Positions 14,891 to 23,541 of a stretch of DNA of 64,000 bases are shown here, in pieces. Location: the NCBI GenBank assembly GCA_963717955.1, contig CAVQXR010000001.1, positions 496,001-560,000 on the forward strand. Reading direction: 5' to 3'. Each line of letters starts with the position of its first letter. Position 1 is the first letter of the stretch. A program made the translations under genes and the position numbers. The notes beneath the pieces were generated by a model. It was not told the origin of the DNA and did not search any database. It saw nothing but the letters and a program-made list of their open reading frames with translations. The stretch is from CAVQXR01 sp963717955. GTDB lineage: Bacteria > Actinomycetota > Thermoleophilia > Gaiellales > Gaiellaceae.

Positions 14891-17056
14891 GTGGCCGTTC
14901 TGTCGCCGGAGCAATATCTCGACAACCTGAACCCGGCACAGCGGGAGGCGGTGCTCGCGACGGAGGGGCCGGTGCTGATCGTCGCCGGAGCCGGCTCCGG
15001 GAAGACCCGCGTGCTCACGCACCGGGTCGCCCATCTCGTCTCGGCGTGCGGTGTCAAGCCGAACGAGCTCCTCGCGATCACGTTCACGAACCGGGCCGCC
15101 CGCGAGATGCAGTCACGGCTCTCCGAGCTGCTCGGGCCCGTCGTGCAGACGATGTGGGTGATGACGTTCCACGCCGCCTGCGGACGCATCCTGCGCAGGG
15201 AGGCACCCCGGCTCGGCTACCGGTCGAGCTTCACGATCTACGACCAGGCCGATCAGGTCCGGGTCGTCAAGGACTGCCTGGAGGAGCTCGACCGCGACCC
15301 GAAGCGCTTCGCCCCGAACGGGATCCACGCGCAGATCTCCAGTGCGAAGAACCGGCTCGTCTGGCCGGACGCCTACCGCGAGCAGGTGGCGTCGTTCTTC
15401 GATCAGACCGTCGCCGACGTCTACGACCTCTACCAGGAGCGGCTGTACGCATCCAATGCGATGGACTTCGACGACCTGCTGCTGCTGACGGTCGAGGTCC
15501 TCGAACGCTTCCCCGACGCGCGGGCGCGGTGGTCGAAGGCGTTCCGGTACGTGCTGGTCGACGAGTACCAGGACACGAATCACGCGCAGTACCGGCTCCT
15601 CCAGCTGCTGGGCGGCGAGGAGCACAACGTCTGCGTGGTCGGCGACCCCGACCAGTCCATCTACGCGTTCCGGGGCGCCGACATCCGCAACATCCTCGAG
15701 TTCGAGCAGGACTTCGGGGATGTCCGCGTGATCGCGCTCGAGCAGAACTACCGCTCGACGAACCACATCCTCCAGGCCGCGAACGCGGTCATCCGTAACA
15801 ACGCCGAGCGCAAGGAGAAGGAGCTCTGGAGCGACCTCGGCGACGGCGAGCCGGTGAAGATCGTCGAGGTCGAGGACGAGCACGCCGAGGCGCGGCTCGT
15901 CGTCTCCGAGATCGTGCGGCTCGTCGATGAGGGATTCGCGGGCTCGGAGATCGCGGTGTTCTACCGGACGAACGCGCAGTCCCGGGTGATCGAGGACCTG
16001 CTCGCGCGCAACGACATCCCCTACCAGGTCATCGGCGGGCCTCGATTCTACGAGCGGGCCGAGATCCGCGACGCCGTCGCGTACCTGCAGGTGCTCGTCA
16101 ACTCGACCGACGCGGTGGCGCTCGCCCGGATCGCGAACCGGCCGCGGCGGGGGATCGGCGACACGTCCCTCGCGCGGCTACGGCTGTTCGCCGATGCGCA
16201 GGGGCTGTCGCTGTGGGAGGCGTTCGGCCGGTCCGAGGAGGCGGGTCTCGCCGCTGCGCCGGCCCGCGCCGTCGCCTCGTTCCGCGGGACGATGGAGTCG
16301 CTGATGTCGGCGTCTCAGGAGCTCGAGGTGCCCGAGCTGCTCGAGCTCGTGCTCGCGCGGAGCGGGATGCTCGAGGCGCTCGAGGCCGAGCGGACGGTCG
16401 AGGCGCGCGGGCGGCTCGAGAACCTCGGCGAGCTCGTCGGCGTCGCGCGCGAGTACCCGAGCGCCGCCGTTCCCCCGGCGGAGGAGGCGTCACTGGCCGG
16501 CTTCCTCCAGGGCGTCTCGCTCGTCTCCGACCAGGACACGCTGCGCGACGAGCAGAGCCTCGTCACGCTCATGACCTTGCACAATGCGAAGGGGCTCGAG
16601 TTCCGGGCGGTCTTCGTCGTCGGGATGGAGGAGGGGGTGTTCCCGCACTCGCGCTCGATCGAGGAGCAGGGCCTCGAGGAGGAGCGCCGGCTGTTCTACG
16701 TCGGAGTCACACGGGCCGAGGAGCGGCTGACCCTCACCCACGTCACGTCGCGCTCCCTGTGGGGCTCCCGCAGCTACAACCTGCCGAGCAGGTTCCTCGA
16801 CGAGCTCGGAACGGAGACCGAGCGCGAGCGGCTGCGGCCCGCGTCGTGGCACGCGTACGGCCGGCGTGAGGAGCGGATCGAGCCCCGGCCGTCGCTGCCC
16901 GAGCTGTCGACGGGCGACTCCGTCCGTCACGGGACGCTCGGCGAGGGCGTCGTGATCCGGATCGAGCCCGACGGCGTCGTCACCGTCCGCTTCGCCGCCG
17001 ACGGAAGCGAGCGCCGGCTGATGCTCGAATACGCGCCGCTCGAGCGGCTGGGGTAG
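14891..17056 (+). CDS. pcrA: ATP-dependent DNA helicase, UvrD/PcrA (SF1A)
   Basis: 721 residues with all SF1A motifs: Q-motif LNPAQREAV, Walker A AGAGSGKT (32-39), Ia ITFTNRAAREM, II VDEYQDTNHAQ, III GDPDQSIYAFRGA, IV LEQNYRST, V TLHNAKGLEFRAVFVVGMEE and VI RRLFYVGVTRAEERL. It unwinds 3'-5' in repair and rolling-circle replication. The last 50 residues (GDSVRHGTLGEGVVIRIEPD) form the Tudor-like domain that in PcrA/UvrD contacts RNA polymerase. Length matches PcrA. GTG start supported by the -10 box seven bases upstream and by homology beginning at once. The next gene starts 4 bp after the stop. Confidence 0.96.
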   Translation: MAVLSPEQYLDNLNPAQREAVLATEGPVLIVAGAGSGKTRVLTHRVAHLVSACGVKPNELLAITFTNRAAREMQSRLSELLGPVVQTMWVMTFHAACGRILRREAPRLGYRSSFTIYDQADQVRVVKDCLEELDRDPKRFAPNGIHAQISSAKNRLVWPDAYREQVASFFDQTVADVYDLYQERLYASNAMDFDDLLLLTVEVLERFPDARARWSKAFRYVLVDEYQDTNHAQYRLLQLLGGEEHNVCVVGDPDQSIYAFRGADIRNILEFEQDFGDVRVIALEQNYRSTNHILQAANAVIRNNAERKEKELWSDLGDGEPVKIVEVEDEHAEARLVVSEIVRLVDEGFAGSEIAVFYRTNAQSRVIEDLLARNDIPYQVIGGPRFYERAEIRDAVAYLQVLVNSTDAVALARIANRPRRGIGDTSLARLRLFADAQGLSLWEAFGRSEEAGLAAAPARAVASFRGTMESLMSASQELEVPELLELVLARSGMLEALEAERTVEARGRLENLGELVGVAREYPSAAVPPAEEASLAGFLQGVSLVSDQDTLRDEQSLVTLMTLHNAKGLEFRAVFVVGMEEGVFPHSRSIEEQGLEEERRLFYVGVTRAEERLTLTHVTSRSLWGSRSYNLPSRFLDELGTETERERLRPASWHAYGRREERIEPRPSLPELSTGDSVRHGTLGEGVVIRIEPDGVVTVRFAADGSERRLMLEYAPLERLG

Positions 17057-17060
17057 CCGG

Positions 17061-18281
17061 ATGGACGTCGAGGTCCGCAGCGTTGGCCCCGACGAGCTGG
17101 AGCAGTTCGTTCGGGCGGTCGCCGTCGGCTTCTTCGAGGAGCCGGACGAGCATTGGCTCGAGCGGGTGCGCAGGCTCGCCGTGCCGGGACGTGACCTCGC
17201 CGCGTTCGACGGTCCGACCATCGTCGGCACGGCAGGGGCGATCCCGTTCCGGCTCACCGTCCCGGGAGGGGAGCTTGCCGCCGCCGGGGTGACCGCGGTC
17301 GCCGTCCATGCGACCCACCGCCGCCGCGGCATCCTGCGCGGCCTGATGCGGCGCCAGCTCGACGACGCCCGCGACCGCGGCGAGCCGCTCGCCGTCCTGT
17401 GGGCGTCCGAGGGCGGCATCTATCCGAACTTCGGCTACGGCCTCGCGTCGCTGAACGTGCGGTTGGCGGCGGATCGCGACTGGATGGTCTTCCGCGACGC
17501 GCCGCAGCCCGCGACCGTGCGGCTGCTCTCGCACGGCGAGGCACTCGAGCTGCTGCCGCCGCTCTACGACCGGGTCCGTGCGAGCTCCCCGGGCTTCTAC
17601 ACGCGCTCGGGCGACTGGTGGGACGCGGCGAGCCTCGCGGACGATTCTGAGTCCCGCCGCGGGGCCGGCCCCCTGTTCCGGGCTCACCTCGAGCTCGAAG
17701 GCCGTCCCGCCGGGTACGCCCTCTACCGGATGAAGCACGTGTGGACGCATGGCGTTCCCGAGGGCGAGCTGCACGTGAAGGAGGCACTCGCCCTCTCCCC
17801 GGAGGCCTACCGCGAGCTCTGGCGGTTCCTGTTCGGGGCCGACCTCGTGAGGACCGTCATGGCCCGGCGATTGCCGCTGGACGAGCCGCTGTCGCTGCTC
17901 GTGACCGAGCCGACCCGCCTCGGGCTCTCGATCGGCGACGGCCTCTACCTCCGGCTGGTCGACGTCGGCGCCGCCCTGACCGGCCGCGGCTACGCGGCTG
18001 ACGGGCGGCTCGTGTTCGAGGTTCTCGACGAGTTCTGCGCGTGGAACGCGGGCGAGTGGGAGCTCGTGGCGGAGGAGGGGAGGGGCGCTCTCACCCGCAG
18101 CAAGGCGACCGCCGGGCTGCGGCTGACCGCGGGTGATCTCGCGAGCGTCTACCTGGGCGCCTTCACCTTCGGTCAGCTTGTGCGTGCCGGCCGTGTCGTG
18201 GAGCTCGAGCCCGGGGCCGTCGCCCGGGCCGACACGATCTTCCGCGCCGACCGCGCGCCCTGGTGCCCGGAGGGCTTCTGA
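17061..18281 (+). CDS. Eis-family GNAT N-acetyltransferase
   Basis: 406 residues, the length of the three-domain Eis proteins. The N-terminal GNAT core shows GVTAVAVHATHRRRGILRGL, the acetyl-CoA pyrophosphate loop (RRRGI), and LAVLWASEGGIYPNFGYG, both typical of Eis; a second GNAT-like and a C-terminal SCP2-like domain follow (VYLGAFTFGQLVRAGRV near the end). Eis enzymes acetylate several amines of aminoglycosides or lysines; the natural substrate here is unknown. It starts 4 bp after pcrA and is likely co-transcribed. Confidence 0.88.
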   Translation: MDVEVRSVGPDELEQFVRAVAVGFFEEPDEHWLERVRRLAVPGRDLAAFDGPTIVGTAGAIPFRLTVPGGELAAAGVTAVAVHATHRRRGILRGLMRRQLDDARDRGEPLAVLWASEGGIYPNFGYGLASLNVRLAADRDWMVFRDAPQPATVRLLSHGEALELLPPLYDRVRASSPGFYTRSGDWWDAASLADDSESRRGAGPLFRAHLELEGRPAGYALYRMKHVWTHGVPEGELHVKEALALSPEAYRELWRFLFGADLVRTVMARRLPLDEPLSLLVTEPTRLGLSIGDGLYLRLVDVGAALTGRGYAADGRLVFEVLDEFCAWNAGEWELVAEEGRGALTRSKATAGLRLTAGDLASVYLGAFTFGQLVRAGRVVELEPGAVARADTIFRADRAPWCPEGF

Positions 18282-18292
18282 GGCGCGAGCGG

Positions 18293-18298
18293 TAGGCT
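18293..18298 (+). promoter_or_regulatory. -10 box (TAGGCT) for the SDR gene
   Basis: TAGGCT lies seven bases before GTG 18306 with no ribosome-binding site in between: leaderless arrangement. Confidence 0.5.
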
Positions 18299-18305
18299 TC
18301 GGCCC

Positions 18306-19079
18306 GTGTTCTCGCTCGACGGCAGGGTGGTGCTCGTCACCGGAGCGGCGTCCGGGATCGGAGCCGCGACCGCGGCCGCGTTCGCCCGGGCGGGCGCCGA
18401 TGTCGCGCTCGGGTGGTATGCGGGCGATCCGCACGACGTCGACCCGACCCGGCGGGCGGTCGAGGCGGCGGGCCGGGACTGCCTCGTCGTCGAGGCCGAC
18501 GTCGCGGACACCGGAGCGGTCGACGCGCTCGTCGCGGCCGCCCTCGAGCGATTCGGCCGGCTCGACATCGTCGTCGCGAACGCCGCGATCGCGCGGGACG
18601 TCCCGTCCGCCGAGCTCGACGACGAGCGCTGGACCCGGCTGCTCGAGGTCGACCTGACCGGCGTGTTCCGCTGCTTCCGCGCGGCGCTGCCGCACATGAT
18701 CGAGCGCGGGTGGGGAAGGCTGCTCGCCACCAGCTCGATCGCGGGCGCCGTCCAGGGGTGGCCACGCCACGTCCACTACACGACCGCGAAGGCCGGGATC
18801 GTCGGGATGGTTCGCGGGCTCGCGCTCGAGGCCGGCCCGCACGGGATCACGGTCAACGCGGTCGCGCCCGGCGTGATCGTCTCCCCTCAGAGCCTCGACC
18901 CGATCAACTCGCTGGGCCCGGAGGGCGTCAACGCCTTCGGCGCCCGCGTCCCGGTCGGCCGCAACGGAACGCCCGAGGACGTCGCGAGCGCGTTCCTCTT
19001 CCTCGCGAGCGAGGAGGCCGCGTTCATCACGGGCCAGACACTCGTCGTCGACGGAGGCGTCACGCTCTCCCTGACCTGA
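18306..19079 (+). CDS. short-chain dehydrogenase/reductase (FabG-like)
   Basis: 257 residues of classical SDR layout: cofactor loop TGAASGIG (residues 12-19), NAA motif (VANAAIA), catalytic Ser in ATSSIAG, Tyr-x3-Lys as HYTTAKAG, and the C-terminal GQTLVVDGG. An Asp after strand 2 cannot be placed with certainty, so NADH/NADPH choice is open. FabG-like enzymes reduce 3-ketoacyl groups or oxidise assorted alcohols; context gives no substrate. GTG start fixed by the leaderless -10 box. Confidence 0.9.
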   Translation: MFSLDGRVVLVTGAASGIGAATAAAFARAGADVALGWYAGDPHDVDPTRRAVEAAGRDCLVVEADVADTGAVDALVAAALERFGRLDIVVANAAIARDVPSAELDDERWTRLLEVDLTGVFRCFRAALPHMIERGWGRLLATSSIAGAVQGWPRHVHYTTAKAGIVGMVRGLALEAGPHGITVNAVAPGVIVSPQSLDPINSLGPEGVNAFGARVPVGRNGTPEDVASAFLFLASEEAAFITGQTLVVDGGVTLSLT

Positions 19080-19104
19080 CGGCCGGCCAGCGCTGCCGCT
19101 CGGG

Positions 19105-19110
19105 TACAAT
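19105..19110 (+). promoter_or_regulatory. -10 box (TACAAT) of the tRNA-Val gene
   Basis: TACAAT ends 12 bases before the tRNA 5' end. No clear -35 box at 17-18 bases spacing. Confidence 0.45.
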
Positions 19111-19122
19111 CCGCACTCGCCG

Positions 19123-19195
19123 GGGCGGTTAGCTCAGTTGGGAGAGCACCAGCTCGACAAGCTGGGGGTCACTGGTTCGAGCCCAGTACCGCCCA
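19123..19195 (+). tRNA. tRNA-Val, anticodon GAC
   Basis: Full cloverleaf of 73 nt: acceptor GGGCGGT/ACCGCCC, D-stem GCTC/GAGC, anticodon stem CCAGC/GCTGG, variable GGGTC, T-arm ACTGG-TTCGAGC-CCAGT and discriminator A at 19195. The seven-base anticodon loop is TCGACAA, giving anticodon GAC at 19156-19158 (valine, GUC/GUU). Position 33, nearly always U, is C here. CCA is not encoded (TTC follows). The gene marks the left end of a patchy region with integrase remains. Confidence 0.9.
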
Positions 19196-19718
19196 TTCAC
19201 CTGCGGCCGCGCCGCGGCTTCAAGACAGGAAGTGCCTGCAGCCGGGCACTTTCTCGGAAGTGGCGCCGGTGACGCAGAGGCCACGTCTGCGCGTGCGGTG
19301 CGGTCCCCGGTGCGGTCCTGGAATCCGAGCGTCCTGGGTTCGCTGCAAGCGGGCTGCCGCGCCTCCGTATTACATCCGGCCGGGAAACCGAAACGCGGGA
19401 AACCGTACCGGTCGTTCGCCCGCCTCGAGGACCCGAACGGGTCCTCGGCGCAAGTGGAGGGCTCCTACTGAGGGCCGGGCGACATCGCCCACGCAGTATC
19501 TCGCGGGTTGAACGGGCACCGGTGACACGCCCAGGCGACAGCGCGATATGCGCTTGGTCCGCACTGATTGCGCTGATTGACACGAGTATGAGATGGGCGT
19601 AAGGTGGCTCGTCAACCTAGGGAGGGGAGAAGGTGTGACCAAGCAGCGCAGGCAAAGGGGGAGTCATGACGATCTCGACGTGGGCGACGGTCGAAGGCGC
19701 CTTGGAGGGGGAGAACAC
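19196..19718. other. 523-bp non-coding stretch after tRNA-Val; start of an eroded island
   Basis: No convincing gene. Short open frames here (for example 19260-19511) lack family resemblance, codon bias and ribosome sites. One perfect hairpin, CGAGGACCCG-AA-CGGGTCCTCG, lies at 19426-19447. GC content looks patchier than the flanks, with A/T-richer pieces around 19540-19600. No second copy of the tRNA 3' end was found by eye, so att sites are not resolved. Confidence 0.5.
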
Positions 19719-20210
19719 ATGAAGCGATTGCCGCTGGTCGTCGCCGCTGCCTTGGCGGGGACGGTAAGCGCCGTCATCTTCGCCACAACGGGAGGGGCAG
19801 CTCAACAGGGGGCGCAGACGATCTCGCTGGTCACGAAGGATGGAAGGATCAAACTGATCGACAACCCGCCGAAGTCGGCCACGGGGCGCGTGTCGGCTGG
19901 CGACTACTTCGTCTTCACCAGCAAGGCGTTCACCGAGGAGAGCGACACGCGGGTTGGCACTTCCCACGGAATCTGTTACATCACCGCGGGAGGCAGGGAC
20001 TTCGCCCATGCGTCGTTTCTCTGCAACGGCGCCTTCACGCTCGACGACGGCATCATCTCCTGGGCCCAGGCCGCGGACGCAGGAGATGATCCAACGGTGA
20101 CCCTCGCCGTCACCGGCGGAACCGGGGCCTACGAAGGGGCGAGCGGCCACGTCGACTCCGTGGGGCGTGAAGACGGAACATCCCTCGAGACGATCCATCT
20201 TCTGCCGTAG
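19719..20210 (+). CDS. secreted allene-oxide-cyclase/dirigent-like beta-barrel protein
   Basis: 163 residues with a signal peptide (MKRLPLVVAAALAGTVSAV, cleavage about residue 30). The mature part shows GDYFVFTSKAF, then GTSHGICYITAG, GAFTLDDGIISWAQ and TLAVTGGTGAYEGASGHVDS, the pattern of AOC-barrel proteins common in actinobacteria; the GGTGAYEGA-G turn is diagnostic. Plant relatives act in oxylipin or lignan chemistry; bacterial ones have no established role. GGAGGGGGA precedes the ATG by about eight bases. It stands alone inside the eroded island. Confidence 0.75.
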   Translation: MKRLPLVVAAALAGTVSAVIFATTGGAAQQGAQTISLVTKDGRIKLIDNPPKSATGRVSAGDYFVFTSKAFTEESDTRVGTSHGICYITAGGRDFAHASFLCNGAFTLDDGIISWAQAADAGDDPTVTLAVTGGTGAYEGASGHVDSVGREDGTSLETIHLLP

Positions 20211-20303
20211 AGCTGCCGAAACGGGAAGCGATTAGGCGAGTTCGCGGCGGGATCCATGAGTGGGAGGGCGGCTGGCCCACCCCTTGCGGGGGGTGGGCCG
20301 GTC

Positions 20304-20396
20304 GTGCTCGTGCTCCGGGGCATTTCATGGGCGGAGATCGGTGATCTCGTGGGCCAGCGGTCCTTGTCGATAACGGCGGACGTCTACTCCCACGTG
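20304..20396 (+). pseudogene. remnant of a tyrosine recombinase (integrase) C-terminus
   Basis: About 31 codons read VLRGISWAEIGDLVGQRSLS then ITADVYSHV. This matches the end of the phage integrase catalytic domain, where the Tyr of VYSHV is the nucleophile and the H/W in the preceding helix is replaced. Nothing of the Arg-His part is left upstream and no start is present. Its position about 1.1 kb from tRNA-Val suggests the remains of a tRNA-targeting element. Confidence 0.55.
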
Positions 20397-20662
20397 CCGA
20401 CCCCGGTGACACCCGCCTCAATGCCCATCCGTGCGCAGCCGATGCCCATACGCATCCGGCGCTCGGGTCGTGGCCGACGTCGACCTCCGGATCCACCCGG
20501 TCCCGGCGCCGCGGCAGTTCGCCGCGAACCCGGCTCAACTCCGTCGTGGGCTTCAAGAGGTAGGGATGCTCCCACGGCTCAGCGCCGGTCGACGCGAGGA
20601 TCGGCGGGGATCACGGCCCTCGACAGTGCAAGTAGCATCCTTCGGGACGATCGGATGGCTCC

Positions 20663-21205
20663 GTGGACTGGGAACAGACCTTCGCCACCGGACATATGGT
20701 GGCGGCAGTATCGGCGCTACTCGTGGGTGCCGCCGTCCTACTATCGCCTAAAGGAACACGCACCCACCGAAGGATCGGAGCCGTCTACGTCCTCGCGTTA
20801 GTCCTCGTGAATGCGGCAGCCCTGTCGTTGCATCGAGAGAGCACGTTCGGCGTCTTCCATGGGCTGGCAGTCGCGAGCCTGGTCACGATTGCTGTCGGCC
20901 TCTTACCCCTGCTCCTCGGCAAGTGGTCGCCGCCGGTTATCGCTACCCACGCGTACTGCATGACGTGGTCGTACGCTGGCTTGGTAGCGGCGGGATGCGG
21001 ACAGCTAGCCGTCGCCGTCGGTCTGGACTCTCCGGCGTGGGTTGTGCCGGTGGTGATCGCCACGGTGTTGTCCATCAGCGGCGTCGTCATCTTCGGGAGG
21101 GTGCCGTCAATCCTCGATCGCATGTTCAACGACTTGCAACGAACGAGCGAACGATCGGACGAAGGGAGCAAACATGGCGGTCCACGTCCAGAAAGCTTCG
21201 GTTGA
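20663..21205 (+). CDS. DUF2306-like membrane protein
   Basis: 180 residues with four or five membrane helices. HMVAAVSALLVGAAVLLSPK then GTRTHRRIGAVYVLALVLVN and FGVFHGLAVASLVTIAVGLL are the DUF2306 pattern, including the conserved His residues and the HRRIG loop. Function unknown. GTG start; the C-terminal 30 residues are hydrophilic. Codon use is less extreme than in the flanks, in line with the island. Confidence 0.75.
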   Translation: MDWEQTFATGHMVAAVSALLVGAAVLLSPKGTRTHRRIGAVYVLALVLVNAAALSLHRESTFGVFHGLAVASLVTIAVGLLPLLLGKWSPPVIATHAYCMTWSYAGLVAAGCGQLAVAVGLDSPAWVVPVVIATVLSISGVVIFGRVPSILDRMFNDLQRTSERSDEGSKHGGPRPESFG

Positions 21206-21389
21206 GGGCTCACGGCAGGGGGCTGCGACTCAGCATGTCGGGGGATTGGACAAGTGATCCGACATGCGCCATGCGCCGACCCGTCGGTCGCTCGCTTGCG
21301 CCGCGACTGACTCGTCGAACCGTCCGCGGACGCGGTTTCGATCCCGTTCGTTCAGGCTCGGTCGCGCCGAGCCTCGTCCAGGGTCATCA

Positions 21390-21593
21390 CTAGCGGCCAC
21401 CGCGAAAGAAGCGGAGCATCCTTGCGGCGACCGCGACGGCCAGCACAGCCGCGAGCCCGGCGAGCACGAGGACCGCAAGCCTGCGCTTTGCCGCGACGCT
21501 CTCGCGAAGGTCGGCGAGCGCGGCTGCCAGCTGCTCCCGCTCGGTCGCAATCTCGCGGCGGATCTCCTCCTCGGTGCGGCGGTCACCCTGCAC
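21390..21593 (-). CDS. DUF3618 family small membrane protein
   Basis: 67 residues: an acidic helical N-terminus RTEEEIRREIATEREQLAAA (the DUF3618 signature, R-x-x-E-E-I-x-x-E-I) and one membrane helix AVLVLAGLAAVLAVAVAARM followed by basic residues. Usually found downstream of a DUF1469 membrane protein, as here (11-bp overlap). Function unknown; a role at the cell envelope is inferred. Confidence 0.82.
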   Translation of the reverse strand: MQGDRRTEEEIRREIATEREQLAAALADLRESVAAKRRLAVLVLAGLAAVLAVAVAARMLRFFRGGR

Positions 21594-21996
21594 GGCCGCC
21601 CCTGATGACCTGCTTCGTGAGGCGCGCCTCCTCGATCGCCTGCTCCGGCTTCATCGGAGCGCTGGCCCGGAAGAGGTTCCGCGCGACCAGCACCAGGACG
21701 AGCACGAGCAACAGCAGGAGCGCAAAGACGATCAGGAGGGCGAGCCACCAGTCCACGACGAGAGCGAGCGCCGCGGCGGCTGCGGCGAGACCGAATCCGA
21801 CGGCGAAGAGCGTAAGGACGGCCGCGCCGACGGCAACCCCGGTGCCGGCACCGACGCTAGCACCTTTGCGCCGCAGCTCGGACTGTGCGAGCGCTCTCTC
21901 GAGCTGCGCAAGAGCGCGCATGTGCGAGACGGCTCGAGTTGCCGAGCCACGGATTCCCTGACGGCCGGCCTGTGGTCTCTCTGTCACTCCCGGCAT
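21583..21996 (-). CDS. DUF1469 (holin superfamily III-like) membrane protein
   Basis: 137 residues with a helical N-terminus (ALAQLERALAQSELRRKG) and two long membrane helices (AVLTLFAVGFGLAAAAAALA and WWLALLIVFALLLLLVLVLV). This is the arrangement of the actinobacterial 'phage holin family' DUF1469; such proteins are chromosomal and not evidence of prophage. Overlaps the DUF3618 gene by 11 bp. Confidence 0.8.
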   Translation of the reverse strand: MPGVTERPQAGRQGIRGSATRAVSHMRALAQLERALAQSELRRKGASVGAGTGVAVGAAVLTLFAVGFGLAAAAAALALVVDWWLALLIVFALLLLLVLVLVLVARNLFRASAPMKPEQAIEEARLTKQVIRGGRAG

Positions 21997-22109
21997 GACG
22001 TGACCTGCCGCACGGAACTCCCTTCAACCCGTTTGCTGCGCATCGTAGTACAGTCCGGCGCCGGCTTCTTCTGGCAGTGCGAACTCGCCCGTCGACCGAC
22101 GCCCAGAGC

Positions 22110-22316
22110 ACTGGCATCGCCGTTCCGACGCTCGTCGTTGCCGACCACGACGACCTCGTGTCGCTCGAGCACACGATCGAGCGGGGCACGTCACATCTCG
22201 TGGCAATGGAGAAGCCGGATGTCGTGAACCGGCTCATCCTGGATTTCATCCAGAACGATCCGGCGCCGACGATGATGCCGATCCGTGGCGACGCTCCGGG
22301 CGCGCACGGCGGCTGA
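22110..22316 (+). pseudogene. remnant of an alpha/beta-hydrolase C-terminus
   Basis: In one frame: GIAVPTLVVADHDDLVSLEH, then GTSHLVAMEKPDVVNRLILD and PTMMPIRGDAP. This is the Asp-bearing strand and the catalytic His (GTSH) of alpha/beta-hydrolases, with roughly 20 residues between them missing and no N-terminal two-thirds. It is therefore a decayed fragment. It lies between the DUF1469 gene and the intact unknown gene at 22393 and probably marks the right part of the island. Confidence 0.6.
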
Positions 22317-22378
22317 GCAGCCCGGGCCGTCCCATGCTGGCGCTCCCGGCGGGAGCCGCCTTGCCTGGAGGGGCGGTC

Positions 22379-22384
22379 TATGAT
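22379..22384 (+). promoter_or_regulatory. -10 box (TATGAT) for the unknown gene at 22393
   Basis: TATGAT lies eight bases before GTG 22393, indicating leaderless transcription. Confidence 0.5.
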
Positions 22385-22392
22385 CGGCCGCG

Positions 22393-23541
22393 GTGGCCGT
22401 CACATCGATCCCTACCGTTCGGGACGTCGAGCGGATCGCGGGCGGGGCGCAACCGGTGCTCAGGAACCTCCAGATCACGCTCTGTTACTCCGACCTCTCG
22501 GGCGCGATGCCCGTGGGGGGGAACGCGAACTGGTGCACCTTTGCCGTGTGGGCGTCCAAGCAGGCCGGGGTGACGATCCGCGACGAGGATCTCGTCCGTG
22601 CGCTCAGGGCGCGGCTCGCACGATCCAGCCTGCTGCAAGGACCGATCATGCGACTGATCGAGCTCGTCGGAGGAACGATCGAGCAGCAGGCGCAGCTCCT
22701 GGCGAAGGTGATCGCCGATTTCGGGCCGTTCCGGCGCTCGTCGGCTGCCGTGGCGCGTGGGAACAAGAAGGTGTTCGAGGAGATCGGGCGCGAGTTCGCG
22801 CGTTTTCTCCCCCTGGTCGCCGAGGGCCGGGAGGAGGGCCGGGCGGCGATCGATGGGTTCTGCGGCGAGCTTCGGGCAGGCCCTCCGCCCGACGGGCAGG
22901 GGCTCCTGGACGACGCGTTTCGCGCGTACTACCGAGCGCGCTTCCATCCCGAACCGGGCGTGTGCGCACAGCTCATGCTGCTCGCGAACCTGAAGGCCGG
23001 TTTCCATGAGCAGACCCGGCTTCAGCCCGAGATCGCCGAAGCGCTCGACGCCGCCGTGGTCCCGCCCGACGAGCTGCAGGGCCCCGTCCGGGACTTCATC
23101 GTCAAACAGCTACCGCTCTTCGGTCGGCTGATGCGGTTCGCCCTTCCGTGGGTCCGCCGCCGCTACGAGGCCCTGGCCCGCGAGATCGCCGCCGAGGCGG
23201 CTCGAATCGCGGAGGACGTCGCCACGCAACACCTGCTGTCGATCATGCTGCCGCCCGACCGGATCCTGCCGCTCGCCCGAGACCTCGATCTGCGGTTCCC
23301 GGCGGCGCTTCAGACGCTGACGAACGAGGACCTCATCGCGCTGCTCGCGCCGCTCGGGCCGACGGCCGGCAGTCTGACCGGCAGCGGCGCGCGCGACTGG
23401 GTCGACCTCGATGAGCGCATGCGCTACATCGCTGCGCTCTTCCGCTGTGAGCAGCAGGATCCCCTGCTGTTCGATCGCCCGTTCACGGGGGCGCAGATCG
23501 AGCTGGTTCGCGCGGGCCAGGTGCCTGCCGGCGACCTGTGA
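22393..23541 (+). CDS. uncharacterised 382-residue protein
   Basis: I do not recognise this protein. Residues 25-70 include NWCTFAVWASKQAGVTIRDE, with a lone Cys and several Trp; the rest is mostly helical with many Arg/Glu/Ala, e.g. MRFALPWVRRRYEALAREIA and ATQHLLSIMLPPDRILPLAR. There is no signal peptide, and the hydrophobic stretches are amphipathic. The frame is continuous, uses GTG preceded by a good -10 box, and has codon use like the chromosome, so it is a genuine cytoplasmic protein. It stands alone between the island and the cyclase gene. Confidence 0.75.
   Translation: MAVTSIPTVRDVERIAGGAQPVLRNLQITLCYSDLSGAMPVGGNANWCTFAVWASKQAGVTIRDEDLVRALRARLARSSLLQGPIMRLIELVGGTIEQQAQLLAKVIADFGPFRRSSAAVARGNKKVFEEIGREFARFLPLVAEGREEGRAAIDGFCGELRAGPPPDGQGLLDDAFRAYYRARFHPEPGVCAQLMLLANLKAGFHEQTRLQPEIAEALDAAVVPPDELQGPVRDFIVKQLPLFGRLMRFALPWVRRRYEALAREIAAEAARIAEDVATQHLLSIMLPPDRILPLARDLDLRFPAALQTLTNEDLIALLAPLGPTAGSLTGSGARDWVDLDERMRYIAALFRCEQQDPLLFDRPFTGAQIELVRAGQVPAGDL

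Noticed and set aside
19260..19511. 83-codon frame after tRNA-Val
   Set aside because: No ribosome site, no family, odd composition; most likely chance.
21300..21390. T-arm-like piece GGTTTCGATCCCG as a second tRNA or att site
   Set aside because: No acceptor, D or anticodon stems can be formed around it, and it does not match the tRNA-Val 3' end.
21583..21996. 'Holin' gene as evidence of a prophage
   Set aside because: DUF1469 proteins are common chromosomal membrane proteins, and there are no phage structural or lysis genes near it.
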